Assembly (NCBI RefSeq): GCF_029269825.1
Contig: NZ_JARJHU010000002.1
Location: 172,770-236,769, forward strand
Origin: Pedobacter sp. JY14-1
GTDB taxonomy: Bacteria > Bacteroidota > Bacteroidia > Sphingobacteriales > Sphingobacteriaceae
Length of the DNA: 64,000 bases
Reading direction: 5' to 3'
Shown here: in pieces, positions 8,300 to 17,146 of the stretch
Numbering within the stretch: position 1 is the stretch's first letter
How the letters are laid out: every line of letters begins with the position of its first letter
Made by a program: the position numbers and the translations under genes
Notes under the pieces: generated by a model
Databases searched by the model: none
What the model was told of the DNA's origin: nothing
Seen by the model: the letters and a program-made list of their open reading frames with translations, nothing else

Positions 8300-9760
8300 T
8301 CAGGGGTGCCGTGATACCGAACCTGTAATAAAATCAACAATGATTTTTGGATTGGGCAAACTATGCGGATGGTGCTTTGCCCCCGGCTTGTGAAATACGG
8401 TGATCTTTCCTCCTGCAGCTATAACTTTCTTTTCAAACAGTAATGTGTTCGTTTCAGGTGATACCGCTTCATCTGCATCTGCGCAGAGGATCAGGTTTGG
8501 GTAGCCACCCTTTACAATCTCCGCAATTTTATCGATAGGACTGCCTTTGAATGAATCCGGATCAAATCCTTCCTTCAATCCATAATCTTTAAGGAACTGC
8601 TGATGCTCGTCAGGATATTGCTTTGCACTTTCCGGACTGCCGGGCCAGGTCTTCAGGTCCAGTACAGGATTGTCTACATATACACAGGCTATTTTACCAG
8701 GATTGGCTGCGGCCCAGTTGTAGGCATATACTGCACCTCTGCTCATCCCTTCCATAGCTGCCTTTTTGCCTAGCCCTGCTTTTCTGAGTAGTTTGTAAAA
8801 ATTATTCCACAAACTGATGGCTTCCGGGTTGCCGAATAGCTCTGACGCATCGCAATATACAATGTGATAGCCACGCTCAAGCAGCGCGATATCGGCCTGG
8901 GGTTCATGTCCCCAGAAGCGGGCGCGCCAAACATAGGGATGACCTGCTGCAGAAATTTTGGGCTTTACAATTCTGCACTCCCTGCCGCTGAGTTTAAAGG
9001 TCAGACAGTGGAAGCCGTAAAAGGATTCCACTGCGTTTGCTGATGAAACAAGGTCTAATCCGGGGATGCTTTTAACTTCAGCCAGACGACTGAACAAGTC
9101 AAAGTGTTGACCGTCCCTGTATAGCAGTACCGTTTCATAGAGCCTCCTGGCAAGTACGGCTGAGCCTTTTACATCCGGATGGATGAGGTCTGGTACCCTT
9201 TCGGGCTGGTCGATCAGCAGCGGGTGCATGTCGAGTACTTCCAGTCCTGTATCGTAGGCCACTTTTCTCGCTTTTGGGATGATCTGCTTGCAGATAACCG
9301 GGTCCCAGATGCCGGTACTGTCCTTTACAAAGGAGACTACAGGCAGCATGATGATGACCCGCGGATGGCTTGGTAATGCCCGGAAGGCACTGATCATGTT
9401 TTTATAATCGGACTCGTAGTCGGCAAGATGCCCTCTGTTCACGAGCTTTGCATCGTTTCCGCCCAGGTCTATAAACACAATATCGGGATTGCTTTTCAAT
9501 GCCTGCTGGTATTGCGGGGTGCTGATGTACGGATAATCTCCTTTGGACAGCATCGTAGTTCCGCTCACACCAAAATTCTTTACCAGGTAGCCACTGCCCA
9601 GCAGCTGCTGAAGCTGACCGGAAAAAGACTGCTTTTCACGGTCGGGAATGCCATGGCCGTAGGTAATGCTTGCCCCGATACAGGTGATCCTGACAACGGC
9701 ATCTGCCTGGAAGCAGAGACTGCACAGGAAGGTGATCAGTGAAATACAGAAAATGCGCAT
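8300..9760 (-). CDS. Secreted SGNH hydrolase fused to an alpha/beta hydrolase
   Basis: This is a two-enzyme protein of 486 residues with a signal peptide (about 1-21). Residues 22-215 are a GDSL/SGNH esterase: nucleophile Ser31 in GASITYG, the GGND block with Asn102, and the DxxH pair Asp191/His194. Residues 240-480 are an alpha/beta hydrolase: Ser340 in GMSRG, an acidic residue near 428-430 (CADADEA) and His463-466 (KHHPH). Both catalytic sets look intact. Probable work is deacylation of polysaccharides or glycosides in the periplasm or outside, but the substrate is unknown. It is monocistronic and the neighbours on both sides are unrelated. A 23-bp poly-pyrimidine stretch follows the stop, but I see no clear terminator. 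Confidence 0.85.
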   Translation of the reverse strand: MRIFCISLITFLCSLCFQADAVVRITCIGASITYGHGIPDREKQSFSGQLQQLLGSGYLVKNFGVSGTTMLSKGDYPYISTPQYQQALKSNPDIVFIDLGGNDAKLVNRGHLADYESDYKNMISAFRALPSHPRVIIMLPVVSFVKDSTGIWDPVICKQIIPKARKVAYDTGLEVLDMHPLLIDQPERVPDLIHPDVKGSAVLARRLYETVLLYRDGQHFDLFSRLAEVKSIPGLDLVSSANAVESFYGFHCLTFKLSGRECRIVKPKISAAGHPYVWRARFWGHEPQADIALLERGYHIVYCDASELFGNPEAISLWNNFYKLLRKAGLGKKAAMEGMSRGAVYAYNWAAANPGKIACVYVDNPVLDLKTWPGSPESAKQYPDEHQQFLKDYGLKEGFDPDSFKGSPIDKIAEIVKGGYPNLILCADADEAVSPETNTLLFEKKVIAAGGKITVFHKPGAKHHPHSLPNPKIIVDFITGSVSRHP

Positions 9761-9863
9761 TCGATCATTCTATTTAGCCTTAAGGTACTATCAAATTCTC
9801 AATCTGCCAACAGTCGTATATGTCATTTCTATGGCATAAGTGACAGATCTTCTGCGAAAAAGG

Positions 9864-9893
9864 CTGTTTAAGAGGCGTGGAAATGTAACTTTG
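9864..9893 (+). promoter_or_regulatory. Promoter of ccsBA
   Basis: TAACTTTG at 9886-9893 matches the Bacteroidota -7 consensus TAnnTTTG perfectly. The trinucleotide 19 bp upstream (9864-9866) is CTG rather than TTG. Expected start near 9899, giving a leader of about 28 nt before the ATG at 9928. Confidence 0.6.
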
Positions 9894-9927
9894 CCCCCGA
9901 AATACACAAAAGCTGACCAAACCAGAT

Positions 9928-12900
9928 ATGATTAAAAAGCCAGGCTCTATACTGTTCTCTACCCGTACAATGGGATTCCTGTTGATTTTATATGCGTTTT
10001 CCATGGCTATGGGCACATTTGTGGAAAATGACTATAAGACGCCTGTTGCAAAGGCACTGATTTACGAATGCTGGTGGTTCGAGGCGATCATGGTCATCCT
10101 GGTGCTGAACTTTATCGGCAATATTGCCCGATACCGTCTTTATCAACTAAAAAAGCTGCCGCTGCTGGTTTTTCACCTGGCCTTTGTGGTCATTTTCATT
10201 GGTGGTGCGATCACCCGGTATATCAGTTTCGAGGGCTCCATGTCGATCAGGGAAAATGAATCGAGTGAAGATATCATCTCAGACAAAACCTTCTTTAAAG
10301 TACAGATCGGGAAAGGCGACGATGCGCTTGCCTATAATGATGTACCCGTTACCCTGCTTTCCAACCGGGTTCCGTTTTACCTGAAACCTTTTAAGAAGGA
10401 TTTTGAAGAGGAGTATGATTTCCGGGGTGAAAGGGTAAAGTTAAAAGTCATTGATTTTTATTCACGGGCACAGGATTCACTGGTAAAGGAGTCCTCAGGC
10501 GTATCGACTTTGCACCTGGTGGTGCTGGAAAACGGACAGCGTGTGAATAAGTACATACCCTCCGGTGATGTGCAACTGATCCAGAACCTGTTATTCAGCT
10601 TTAATAAAGAGACTCAGGGGGCAATTAACATTACGGACAAAGATGGAAGGCTGCAGATCTCTTCACCGTTTGACGGCAGCTATATGATCATGGCGACGCA
10701 GGAACAAAAGCCTGTACCCGGTAGCCAGGGACTGCAGGACTTTAACATCAGGAGCCTGTATACTTTCGGTACACTTGCATTTGTAGTGCCCGAGCTCCCG
10801 GCGCGGGGAAGACTTATACACTTTGAAGGCGACAAGAAAAAACACGAAAACGATCCGGACCTGATTCGGGTAGCCATTAAAACCAGCAATGCGGCTGATA
10901 CGGTTTCCTTTTATGGCGGGCGCGGACTCACTAATTTCCAGCACCAGTCGCAGGTGGGCGACCTGAGGATTTCCCTGGCTTACGGGTCTAAAATTTATAA
11001 AGCTCCTTTTGCCCTCAAACTTGTAGATTTTAAGATGGAAAAATACCCGGGAAGCGATAGTCCGTCTTCCTATTCTTCGGATGTGATGATTCAGGACAAG
11101 GGTAAGGAAACCCCATACAAAATATATATGAACCATGTTCTCGACCATTCGGGATACCGCTTTTTTCAGTCCAGCTTTCATCCGGATGAAAAGGGTACGA
11201 TACTTTCCGTGAACCATGATGCCTGGGGAACAAATATCACCTATATCGGGTATACTTTTCTCTTCCTGGGCATGTTCGTTACCCTGTTCTGGAAGGGGAC
11301 ACACTTTTCAAAACTGAATGAACAGCTAAAGGCCCTGTCTAAAACAACTAAAGTATTGCTGCTGATGTTATCTCTGTCCCTGGGAGGAGGTTCGGCTTAC
11401 AGTCAGAAAATTGACATGCACGGCACCGACGGGCAGGACCACGCAGGCCATGACCATTCCGGTCATGATCATGCTGCGATGCCAGAGCAGGGGCATAGCG
11501 ATGGTGGGGCAATGCAGCAGGTGCTTGCCTTAAAAGCCGTTGATGCCGGTTCATTCGCGGAGAAGATCAGGATTGATCCTGACCACGCGGCGCAGTTTGG
11601 CCGGTTGCTGGTACAAAATATCGACGGCAGGATAGAGCCGGTAAATACACTCGCGCTGGAAATACTGAGAAAAGTGTATGGCAAGGAACGCTTTTACACA
11701 CTGGATGCCAATCAATTCTTACTGTCTGTTTCTACCAACCCCTACAAGTGGGTCAACGTGCCGCTGATAAAAATAGGCAGTAAGGGCGGTGAGGAGATTC
11801 TCAGGAAACTAAAGGCAGACGAGCATGGGAATACCACAATGGTTAATCTCCTGGATCTCAGTCCGGATGGTTCTGCACAGTTCGTTCTGGCTGAGGATTA
11901 TCAGAAGGCTTTTGCAAAGAAACCGGCGGACCAGAGCAACTATGACAAGTTCGTACTTGACCTCAATGATAAGCTCTACGCAATGCAGCAACTTTTAGAA
12001 GGCCAGTATTTGCGTGTTCTGCCACTTGCAGGAGATAAGAATAACCAATGGGTAGCCATGCCATTTAATCCGATAGACGGAGCTGAGATGACTAATCCTG
12101 TGGCGCTGTATTTTTCAAGTGTGATCAAGGCAGAAGAATCGGGTAACTGGCAGGACGTAGATGCCAAGCTGAATCACATCAAGGGCCTGCAGTTGAAACA
12201 TAGTAAAGATGTTGTGCCTTCTGCGGCTAAGATTGAGTGGGAGGTCAGGTACAATTCCTGGAACATCTTCCTGAAACTGATGATCGCTTACGCAGTCCTG
12301 GGGACCGTTATACTTGCTTTGGGATTTGTCCGGTTGTTCAGGCAGGGTAAGGTGCTGAACCGGATCGTAAACGTAACTTTGGTACTGATCGGTATCGCGG
12401 CTGCCTTTCAGGCACTCGGACTGGGGGTACGCTGGTATATTTCAGGACACGAACCCTGGAGCAATGGATATGAGGCCGTACTTTTCATCAGCTGGATCGG
12501 TGTATTATCTGGCATGCTGATGTACAGGAACAGCAATGCCTTCATTCCTGCGGCGGGCTGTCTGATCGCCGTGATCCTGATGGGCTTTGCTCATGGCGGC
12601 TCGCAGATGAACCCGCAGATCACCCCGCTGGTACCGGTACTGAAGTCTTACTGGCTGATGATCCACGTGGCGATCATTACCTCAAGCTATGGTTTCTTCG
12701 GACTGAGCGCACTGATGGGTACGGTCGTGCTGATCTTATACATCATAGATCACAAAAAGATCTCGGCAAAGGTGAAGTCTTCTGTTACCGAGCTGACCAT
12801 TGTCAACGAGATGTCGCTTACCGTGGGCCTGTTCCTCCTTACCGTCGGAACTTTTCTGGGGGGGATATGGGCCAATGAAAGCTGGGGCCGTTACTGGAGC

Positions 12901-13188
12901 TGGGACCCTAAGGAAACCTGGGCCTTTATTTCCGTTATCGTGTATGCCTTCGTACTGCATGTGCGGCTGATCCCTAAAATGAAAGGTAAATACCTGTTCA
13001 ATCTTTTGTCACTGGTCAGTTTCTCGACGATCATCATGACGTATTTTGGGGTCAACTATTACCTCACCGGCCTGCATTCCTACGCCCAGGGTGACCCGGT
13101 GCCGATACCGTCGTGGGTTTACATCACCGTATCGATAGTATTTGTGCTGGCGGTAGTATCTTATCGCCGATACAAGAGGAAGGTCTAG
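9928..13188 (+). CDS. ccsBA: Fused ResB/CcsA (CcsBA) cytochrome c heme lyase
   Basis: This 1086-residue System II cytochrome c synthase is expected to carry heme across the inner membrane and attach it to apocytochromes. The N-terminal third is ResB/CcsB: helices near 12-30, 45-63 and 75-95, then a large periplasmic beta domain and a helix near 435-452. The C-terminal 360 residues are CcsA, with the WWD heme-handling motif in SWGRYWSWDPKETW near 985-1000 and flanking helices. A second signal-like helix near 473-490 is followed by a His-rich stretch at about 495-525 (HAGHDHSGHDH), then a soluble domain of about 200 residues between the two halves. The gene stands alone with its own promoter; no cytochrome c gene is adjacent. 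Confidence 0.9.
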   Translation: MIKKPGSILFSTRTMGFLLILYAFSMAMGTFVENDYKTPVAKALIYECWWFEAIMVILVLNFIGNIARYRLYQLKKLPLLVFHLAFVVIFIGGAITRYISFEGSMSIRENESSEDIISDKTFFKVQIGKGDDALAYNDVPVTLLSNRVPFYLKPFKKDFEEEYDFRGERVKLKVIDFYSRAQDSLVKESSGVSTLHLVVLENGQRVNKYIPSGDVQLIQNLLFSFNKETQGAINITDKDGRLQISSPFDGSYMIMATQEQKPVPGSQGLQDFNIRSLYTFGTLAFVVPELPARGRLIHFEGDKKKHENDPDLIRVAIKTSNAADTVSFYGGRGLTNFQHQSQVGDLRISLAYGSKIYKAPFALKLVDFKMEKYPGSDSPSSYSSDVMIQDKGKETPYKIYMNHVLDHSGYRFFQSSFHPDEKGTILSVNHDAWGTNITYIGYTFLFLGMFVTLFWKGTHFSKLNEQLKALSKTTKVLLLMLSLSLGGGSAYSQKIDMHGTDGQDHAGHDHSGHDHAAMPEQGHSDGGAMQQVLALKAVDAGSFAEKIRIDPDHAAQFGRLLVQNIDGRIEPVNTLALEILRKVYGKERFYTLDANQFLLSVSTNPYKWVNVPLIKIGSKGGEEILRKLKADEHGNTTMVNLLDLSPDGSAQFVLAEDYQKAFAKKPADQSNYDKFVLDLNDKLYAMQQLLEGQYLRVLPLAGDKNNQWVAMPFNPIDGAEMTNPVALYFSSVIKAEESGNWQDVDAKLNHIKGLQLKHSKDVVPSAAKIEWEVRYNSWNIFLKLMIAYAVLGTVILALGFVRLFRQGKVLNRIVNVTLVLIGIAAAFQALGLGVRWYISGHEPWSNGYEAVLFISWIGVLSGMLMYRNSNAFIPAAGCLIAVILMGFAHGGSQMNPQITPLVPVLKSYWLMIHVAIITSSYGFFGLSALMGTVVLILYIIDHKKISAKVKSSVTELTIVNEMSLTVGLFLLTVGTFLGGIWANESWGRYWSWDPKETWAFISVIVYAFVLHVRLIPKMKGKYLFNLLSLVSFSTIIMTYFGVNYYLTGLHSYAQGDPVPIPSWVYITVSIVFVLAVVSYRRYKRKV

Positions 13189-13203
13189 TTACCAGTGGTC
13201 CAT

Positions 13204-13902
13204 TCAGCGGGCCCTGGTTTCATCGATCGCTTTTACCCATTTTTTGTGCCCGCATTTGGTACAGGTATGCTCCTTGCAGGGCGCGATCTTCTGCACCCTT
13301 CCGCAAAAAGAGCAGGCGTAGTCGTTCTCGCCTGTAATCTGTTTGCAGCGCTGGTCGAAAAGATGCGGCAGAATGGGAAGCCCTGGTTTTACGTCCTTGT
13401 CGTCATAGAAGAATATACTGACATTACCGGATGTTTCCAATATGGCCAGCCTGATCTGCCCTAAGTGAGAGACGCTTTGCTGGCGTAGTTCAGAAAAAAA
13501 CTCGTCAAATGCGAGGTCTTCTTTTTTGAAGTTTTCTATGGAAAATTCGCCATCTACGATGACGTATGCGCATTTCCCTTCTACCAGGTCGTCAAATGTG
13601 CTGCTTTTGGCCATCAGGTAAGTAGTAAGCCGGTAGGCTCCGACAATAACCGCAAATATGACAATAGGGGTAAGCAGGCCTATTTCTTTATAAAACATAG
13701 GGTCACCCGCAGCGGAACCCAGGCTGATGATCACCACGAGCTCAAATACGGAAAGCTGCCGCACTCCCCGCTTGCCAAGCAAACGGAGCCCGATCAGGAT
13801 GATAAAATACATCAGGATGGTGCGCAGTACGATTTCCAGGAGAAAGCTCCAGTGTTCCTCACCGAACAGGAAATTGGTCCAGTCAATTTTCATCAGGGTC
13901 AT
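13204..13902 (-). CDS. DUF421 (YetF-like) membrane protein with C-terminal zinc ribbon
   Basis: The protein has 232 residues. Three membrane helices fall at about 21-41, 50-66 and 73-93, followed by the DUF421 cytoplasmic alpha/beta domain (about 95-180) with the family element FFSELRQQSVSHLGQI. The last 40 residues are unlike the usual YetF end: two CxxC knuckles at 197/200 and 214/217 plus nearby Cys209 and His212 look like a zinc ribbon. The family function is unknown. An internal ATG at 13893 is an equally possible start. The gene is convergent with ccsBA, 15 bp apart. Confidence 0.82.
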   Translation of the reverse strand: MTLMKIDWTNFLFGEEHWSFLLEIVLRTILMYFIILIGLRLLGKRGVRQLSVFELVVIISLGSAAGDPMFYKEIGLLTPIVIFAVIVGAYRLTTYLMAKSSTFDDLVEGKCAYVIVDGEFSIENFKKEDLAFDEFFSELRQQSVSHLGQIRLAILETSGNVSIFFYDDKDVKPGLPILPHLFDQRCKQITGENDYACSFCGRVQKIAPCKEHTCTKCGHKKWVKAIDETRAR

Positions 13903-14072
13903 TTTAGCCGTTTTTAAGTAAAAACAGCGTCAACGGGCATTTGTTCACCTGGTCTGTCTATACGTTAACTTCAGGTCGTAAAAAGTATTTTTTTCAAATG
14001 GCCTGAAAGCTGCTGACAAACTGTTGTCACCGGCGCGTATTTACTTTGTGGTGTAACAAAAAAATAAAGACT

Positions 14073-14567
14073 ATGAACACATCAGAAATTGCACAAAGCA
14101 CAGCACAGGTAATCAGCAAGGAAGACCTTTTGAAACACTGGCAGGGACACCGCAGCCTGACCAGGAAAGTGATCGAGGCATTTCCTGAAAAGGAATTTTT
14201 TGAATTCTCCATCGGCGGAATGCGACCTTTCTCTGCCCTGACCTCAGAGTTCCTGGCCATGGGCGCGCCGGCGATGAAAGGCATCGTGGAGCGCCAGGAG
14301 GAGCCTTACCAGGAGAACAGCGAGGAACTGACCACCAAGGCGCAGTACCTGGAAAAATGGGACCGGGCCACTGAGGATATCAACAAATACTGGGGACAGC
14401 TGAGCACGGAAAATTTCAGTGAGACGTTCAACCTGTTCGGGGCGTACAATTTCCCGGTGATCCAGAATATCCTGTACCTGATCGACAATGAGATCCACCA
14501 CCGCGGACAGGGTTATGTTTACCTGAGGGCCTTAGGGATCGAGCCGCCCTTTTTTTGGGAGAGATAA
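14073..14567 (+). CDS. DinB-family protein
   Basis: This 164-residue four-helix-bundle protein of the DinB/YfiT superfamily has the late motif NEIHHRGQGYVYLRALG, where the His pair is part of the typical metal triad. Enzymes of this fold are thiol-dependent transferases or hydrolases, and the substrate here is unknown. ATG at 14073 was chosen over an in-frame TTG at 14046 because it precedes the natural N-terminus. The 3' end overlaps the convergent WYL regulator by 49 bp, so the two messages are complementary at their ends. Confidence 0.85.
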   Translation: MNTSEIAQSTAQVISKEDLLKHWQGHRSLTRKVIEAFPEKEFFEFSIGGMRPFSALTSEFLAMGAPAMKGIVERQEEPYQENSEELTTKAQYLEKWDRATEDINKYWGQLSTENFSETFNLFGAYNFPVIQNILYLIDNEIHHRGQGYVYLRALGIEPPFFWER

Positions 14568-15562
14568 GCAGGATTCAGCCTTTCTCTGGCTTCTGAATGG
14601 TTCATGGATAACCTGGACTTCATCTTCTCCATCAATTCCAGTATGTCTGTTTTGAGGCTTTCAGGCTCCAGGATCTTCGCATGATCGCCAAACATCAGGT
14701 ACCAGCGTGCAAAACCGTTCTGCACGTTCTGACTGAGAAAAGTCATCTCGATCTGGTTCCCGATCATTTGCTGGGAAACAAAACCGTGAAACTTTTTCTC
14801 ATAGTCCAGGTGTTTGGCGATTTTCTTGTCGACCAGTATCCTTACCCTTGTGGTAGGGTACTTTTCCTTATCATTTTTCAGGTAGTTTTCCAGGGGTTCG
14901 TGCGTTAAGGAAAAAGGCTGTTCAGTCTGCCTGATCTCCAGGATCCGGTCCGTGCGGAACTGCCGGTAATCCTTTCGCAGGTGACAATAGGCGAAGGTAT
15001 ACCAGTTGTTGTGGTCATGGAATATGCCTACGGGTTCTATTGTCCTGGTCAGTGGCACTTCAGCTTCAATTGCCTGGTAATGCAATATGGCCTGCGTCTT
15101 TTCCGCCACACACTTGAATAACATAGCCAGGGCATTGGGTGCATTTTCGTTGAACATCCTGTCGGCGGGCTGCATCAGTACATTGGATTCGATACCCGAA
15201 AGCCAGTCCTTGTCGGCATTTTTCAGTACCGCCTTTAACTTGTAGGCAGCGGACGCGTAGTGCCTGCCCATTTCCCGGTCCGTAAACTTTTGCATCAGCT
15301 TTTCAGCTGCAATGAAACTACCTGCTTCTTCCCGTGTGAACATCACCGGGGGCAGGCGGTATCCGTCCATGAGCGAGTATCCACTGCCTGCTTCTCCGTA
15401 TATAGGCACCCCGGATGCTTCGAGCGTCCTGATGTCCCTGTAAATGGTCCTTGAACTCACTTCAAACCTTTCGGCCAGGTCCTGTGCCCTGACCACTTTT
15501 TTAGATTGCAGCTGGATCAGTATCGCGACAATTCTGTCGAAGCGTTTGGGTGAGTCGTCCAT
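14519..15562 (-). CDS. HTH-WYL transcriptional regulator (YafY type)
   Basis: The protein has 347 residues counted from ATG at 15560-15562. An N-terminal HTH_11 domain (RFDRIVAILIQLQSKK to TIYRDIRTLEASGVP) is followed by the WYL domain, seen as NNWYTFAYCHLRKDYRQFRTDRI, and a WCX-like C-terminal part. The frame stays open upstream to 15883, but that part is antisense to the DUF4142 gene and is rejected. The last 25 residues, after the normal end of the family fold, are encoded inside the end of the dinB-like gene. YafY-type regulators often control the adjacent DinB or VOC gene, which I infer here. Confidence 0.88.
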   Translation of the reverse strand: MDDSPKRFDRIVAILIQLQSKKVVRAQDLAERFEVSSRTIYRDIRTLEASGVPIYGEAGSGYSLMDGYRLPPVMFTREEAGSFIAAEKLMQKFTDREMGRHYASAAYKLKAVLKNADKDWLSGIESNVLMQPADRMFNENAPNALAMLFKCVAEKTQAILHYQAIEAEVPLTRTIEPVGIFHDHNNWYTFAYCHLRKDYRQFRTDRILEIRQTEQPFSLTHEPLENYLKNDKEKYPTTRVRILVDKKIAKHLDYEKKFHGFVSQQMIGNQIEMTFLSQNVQNGFARWYLMFGDHAKILEPESLKTDILELMEKMKSRLSMNHSEARERLNPAYLSQKKGGSIPKALR

Positions 15563-15579
15563 TGGTCTTTGTCTTTGAT

Positions 15580-15587
15580 CAAATATA
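15580..15587 (-). promoter_or_regulatory. Probable -7 element of the WYL regulator gene
   Basis: The minus strand reads TATATTTG here, a full match to TAnnTTTG, placing the start about 11 nt before the ATG at 15562. A TTG lies 22 rather than 19 bp upstream, so the -33 part is weak. Confidence 0.4.
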
Positions 15588-15641
15588 GAGAGTTTAAACT
15601 TACCGGGGGCAATGTTGTTAGACAGTAAAAAACCTACTGTT

Positions 15642-16250
15642 ATGAAATACAAATTTTCAGCCCTGCTGGCAGCCGTTTTTGCCGTGGGCATCCTTGCTTC
15701 CTGCGGAAGTGCAGACAGCCGCGCAGACCGTATTGCAGACTCTACTGATCTTGGCGACCGTGCGGATTCGGCAAGCCGCGCACAGAAAGCTGACAACAGG
15801 AACGAAGAATTTGAAAGCAATACCGACGATGATGTTGCACTGTTCATGAAGTCGGCGGCAGCGGGTTCCAAAATCGAGATCATGCTCGGCGAGAAGGCAC
15901 TTCAAAGTGCCGCTAACGCTGACGTAAAGAAATTTGCGCAGCGGATGATCGATGACCATACCAAGGCAGGCAAGGAACTGGAACAGCTTTCCACTGAATA
16001 CGGCATACTGCTACCCACTGAACTTCCGGCCGACGTCCGTCAGCATATGGAGGCGATGGGTAATAGGAAGGGCGCTAACTTTGACCGCAGTTATATGGAG
16101 ATGATGGTCAAGGACCATGGCAAGACGGTCAATATGTTCCGCGAGGCGGCTGCGTTGAACAACAACAAGATCAAGGATTTTGCGGCTAAAACCCTGCCTG
16201 TCCTTCAGGAACACGAGAAAATGGCAAAGGAGATCTTCGGCAGGCTTTAG
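15642..16250 (+). CDS. DUF4142 family lipoprotein
   Basis: The protein has 202 residues with a lipoprotein signal and lipobox LASC near residue 20. A low-complexity linker rich in Ala, Asp, Arg and Ser (about 22-60) follows, then a helical ferritin-like DUF4142 domain. The domain shows KKFAQRMIDDHTKAGKEL and a later MVKDHGK with the conserved acid-His pairs of the family. Likely located in the periplasm facing a membrane; function unknown. ATG at 15642 was chosen over an upstream start at 15612 because the signal peptide begins there. Confidence 0.85.
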   Translation: MKYKFSALLAAVFAVGILASCGSADSRADRIADSTDLGDRADSASRAQKADNRNEEFESNTDDDVALFMKSAAAGSKIEIMLGEKALQSAANADVKKFAQRMIDDHTKAGKELEQLSTEYGILLPTELPADVRQHMEAMGNRKGANFDRSYMEMMVKDHGKTVNMFREAAALNNNKIKDFAAKTLPVLQEHEKMAKEIFGRL

Positions 16251-16315
16251 GATGGGCAAGCGCTTCTTTTTAATGTGTTAAAAAGTTAAATTGCGCTACC
16301 AAACCAATAAACCGA

Positions 16316-17128
16316 ATGAAAACCATCCATGTACTCTTGAAGTGCCTCGCCGTATCATTTCTCGTGCTGCAGTCCTGTAAACACGATAAGACCACTGTTA
16401 AGCCGGAAGGGACCGATAGCCCGGGGCCGCTGGCCGGAAAGCTCAAAACCATTCTTGTAAACGGTGAAAAGGAATTCTGGACAGCTTACAGCTATGCTCA
16501 GGACGGAACGCTGGAAAAAGAACAGAGCTTTAACAAGACGAAGGTCCAGAACGAGACTGATTTTGATTATGCTGGTGGAAAGATCACCTCCACTGTTCTG
16601 AAAAGGAGTTATGCAGAGGGGCTTTCGCCGGCAGTAGTCAGGCATTTTTATTATACTAATGGGATGTTATCCAGTATCCGGGAATTTGACGTTGACCCGT
16701 ATTCGCTGGAACGCTCTGCTTTTAATTATGTGTTTTCCTATTCGGGCGGAGTTTTGAAAGAACTGCGTACTGAGATTGTCCGTTCGGCAGGAGATTACGT
16801 GCTTTATCAGTTAACTAAGTTTGATGCAGACGCCAGGGGCAATGTGGTGAAGGCCGAAATACAGACCTACCGGAATAACCAGGCACAGAATACGGAAATC
16901 CGGCAGTACGTATACGATGACAAAGTCAATCCACTGGTAAAGCTGACTGATCCGCTGAAGTTCAGTGTCTATTTCAGTCCGAATAATGTCGTAAAAGAGA
17001 CAATCACACCCTCTCCAGGCGGAAGTTCCACTGTAACAGGCTATCAATACGAGTATAATGCAGATGGCAAGCCTTCAAGATCCAGCGTTTCCGCGGAAAG
17101 TTTCCGTGTTTTTGACTATAATAAGTAG
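16316..17128 (+). CDS. Lipoprotein with YD-like beta repeats (DUF4595-like)
   Basis: The protein has 270 residues with a signal and lipobox ending in LQSC at about 21. The mature part is made of short beta-hairpin repeats with Y-x-Y/F and G-x-(I/L)-x-S patterns and ends in GYQYEYNADGKPSRSSV. Such repeats resemble RHS/YD-type surface proteins of Bacteroidota with no assigned function. The product of 55917-56714 has the same build and ending (YSYTYNASGYPGEMVV), so the two appear to be distant paralogs. Confidence 0.7.
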   Translation: MKTIHVLLKCLAVSFLVLQSCKHDKTTVKPEGTDSPGPLAGKLKTILVNGEKEFWTAYSYAQDGTLEKEQSFNKTKVQNETDFDYAGGKITSTVLKRSYAEGLSPAVVRHFYYTNGMLSSIREFDVDPYSLERSAFNYVFSYSGGVLKELRTEIVRSAGDYVLYQLTKFDADARGNVVKAEIQTYRNNQAQNTEIRQYVYDDKVNPLVKLTDPLKFSVYFSPNNVVKETITPSPGGSSTVTGYQYEYNADGKPSRSSVSAESFRVFDYNK

Positions 17129-17146
17129 TTTAACGCTTACATCAAA

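Noticed and set aside
10663..11304. 213-codon frame antisense within ccsBA
   Set aside because: Shadow of the ResB coding region; no recognisable domain or promoter.
15563..15883. In-frame 5' extension of the WYL regulator (107 codons)
   Set aside because: It is antisense to the DUF4142 lipoprotein gene, and the HTH domain begins naturally at the ATG at 15562.
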